A DNA stretch of 64,000 nt from an uncultured Butyricicoccus sp. (GTDB lineage Bacteria; Bacillota; Clostridia; Oscillospirales; Butyricicoccaceae). Below are positions 63,827 through 64,000 of this stretch, one piece after another (the first letter of the stretch is position 1; every line of letters starts with the position of its first letter). A program made the translations under genes and the position numbers. The DNA is taken from the NCBI GenBank assembly GCA_944384745.1, contig CALWUO010000006.1, forward strand, positions 1 to 64,000, given 5' to 3'. The notes under the pieces were generated by a model. It was not told where the DNA came from and did not search any database. It saw only the letters and a list, made by a program, of their open reading frames with translations.

Positions 63827-64000
63827 TTAGCCATTCACCTCAAAATCTGTAATAATATATACACTCTTGACTTCTTCCACATTAACAAATGGCTTAATAA
63901 CAGCATAGTTTGATATACCATTATCTTCTGGAAGTACACGTTCAACCGTACCAATCATAATGCCTTTAGGAAATACTCCACCCATACCAGAAGTTTCAAC
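63827..64000 (-). CDS. mreC: Cell shape protein MreC, C-terminal end (truncated by the window)
   Basis: The last 57 codons of a gene that enters from the right. The piece reads TSGMGGVFPKGIMIGTVE near its start, the core of the MreC beta-barrel domain, and ends with a TAA at 63827-63829. MreC is a periplasm-side scaffold of the elongation complex. The order mreC-mreD-mrdA supports the call. The rest, and probably mreB, lie outside. Confidence 0.85.
   Translation of the reverse strand, partial: VETSGMGGVFPKGIMIGTVERVLPEDNGISNYAVIKPFVNVEEVKSVYIITDFEVNG

Overview
This is an AT-rich, gene-dense stretch of a bacterial chromosome, most likely from an anaerobic, fermentative Bacillota of class Clostridia. 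The evidence is: an HrcA/CIRCE-controlled hrcA-grpE-dnaK-dnaJ operon, a TPP riboswitch on a thiamine-salvage operon, HPr kinase, a dnaG-sigA pair, a clpP-clpX-lon-engB cluster, an S-layer-homology protein, a flavodiiron protein, L-lactate dehydrogenase, methylglyoxal synthase, and AGGAGG-type ribosome binding sites. I see no insertion sequence, prophage or CRISPR array. The genus cannot be fixed from the sequence alone.

Layout. 1-0.9 kb: a small unknown ORF and a tRNA-Ser(GGA). 0.9-8.9 kb: a complete leftward arginine operon, argG-H-C-J-B-D-F, with a promoter, a candidate ARG box and a terminator. 9.1-10.6 kb: nicotinate phosphoribosyltransferase. 10.6-15.4 kb: the heat-shock operon behind a perfect CIRCE. 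15.5-16 kb: a NUDIX hydrolase. 16.0-21.6 kb: TPP riboswitch, then thiD, thiW, thiM, tenA and an ABC transporter for pyrimidine precursors. 21.7-22.4 kb: two half-size TauE/SafE permeases. 22.5-25.6 kb: metA, flavodiiron protein, TatD nuclease. 25.6-27.1 kb: M24 peptidase and type II dehydroquinase. 27.4-31.3 kb: dnaG, rpoD and a DMT exporter. 31.4-35.9 kb: a small DUF6514-like protein, rpmB, hprK, a PHP phosphoesterase, a stalk-domain cell-wall amidase and a C_GCAxxG protein. 35.9-39.5 kb: a MerR regulator with a Dxs-type synthase, and an SLH-domain surface protein. 39.7-41.6 kb: ldh, an SCP2 protein and a membrane zinc-ribbon protein. 41.6-48.2 kb: the proteostasis block tig-clpP-clpX-lon-engB. 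48.3-54.4 kb: phosphoesterase, thrC, dipeptidase, yraN, rnhB, rbgA, lepB, rplS. 54.6-56.6 kb: a GH13 glucosidase and a YtaF/MntP-like membrane protein. 56.6-64 kb: hisS-aspS, then the elongation/division cluster mreC(partial)-mreD-mrdA-minD-mgsA.

How the parts fit. Much of the window is housekeeping, but several regulatory and architectural details deserve attention. The thiamine operon is salvage-only and uses TTG start codons for five of its seven genes. A MerR gene precedes a variant Dxs and sits behind a textbook 19-bp-spacer MerR promoter. The MinD in the mre/mrd cluster has no C-terminal membrane-targeting helix and no minC or minE beside it. The TauE/SafE transporter is encoded as two separate halves. 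The amidase promoter carries a sequence matching the WalR consensus. I did not find a clearly new multi-gene defence or biosynthetic system; the strongest candidates for new biology are the MerR-Dxs pair and the MinD variant.
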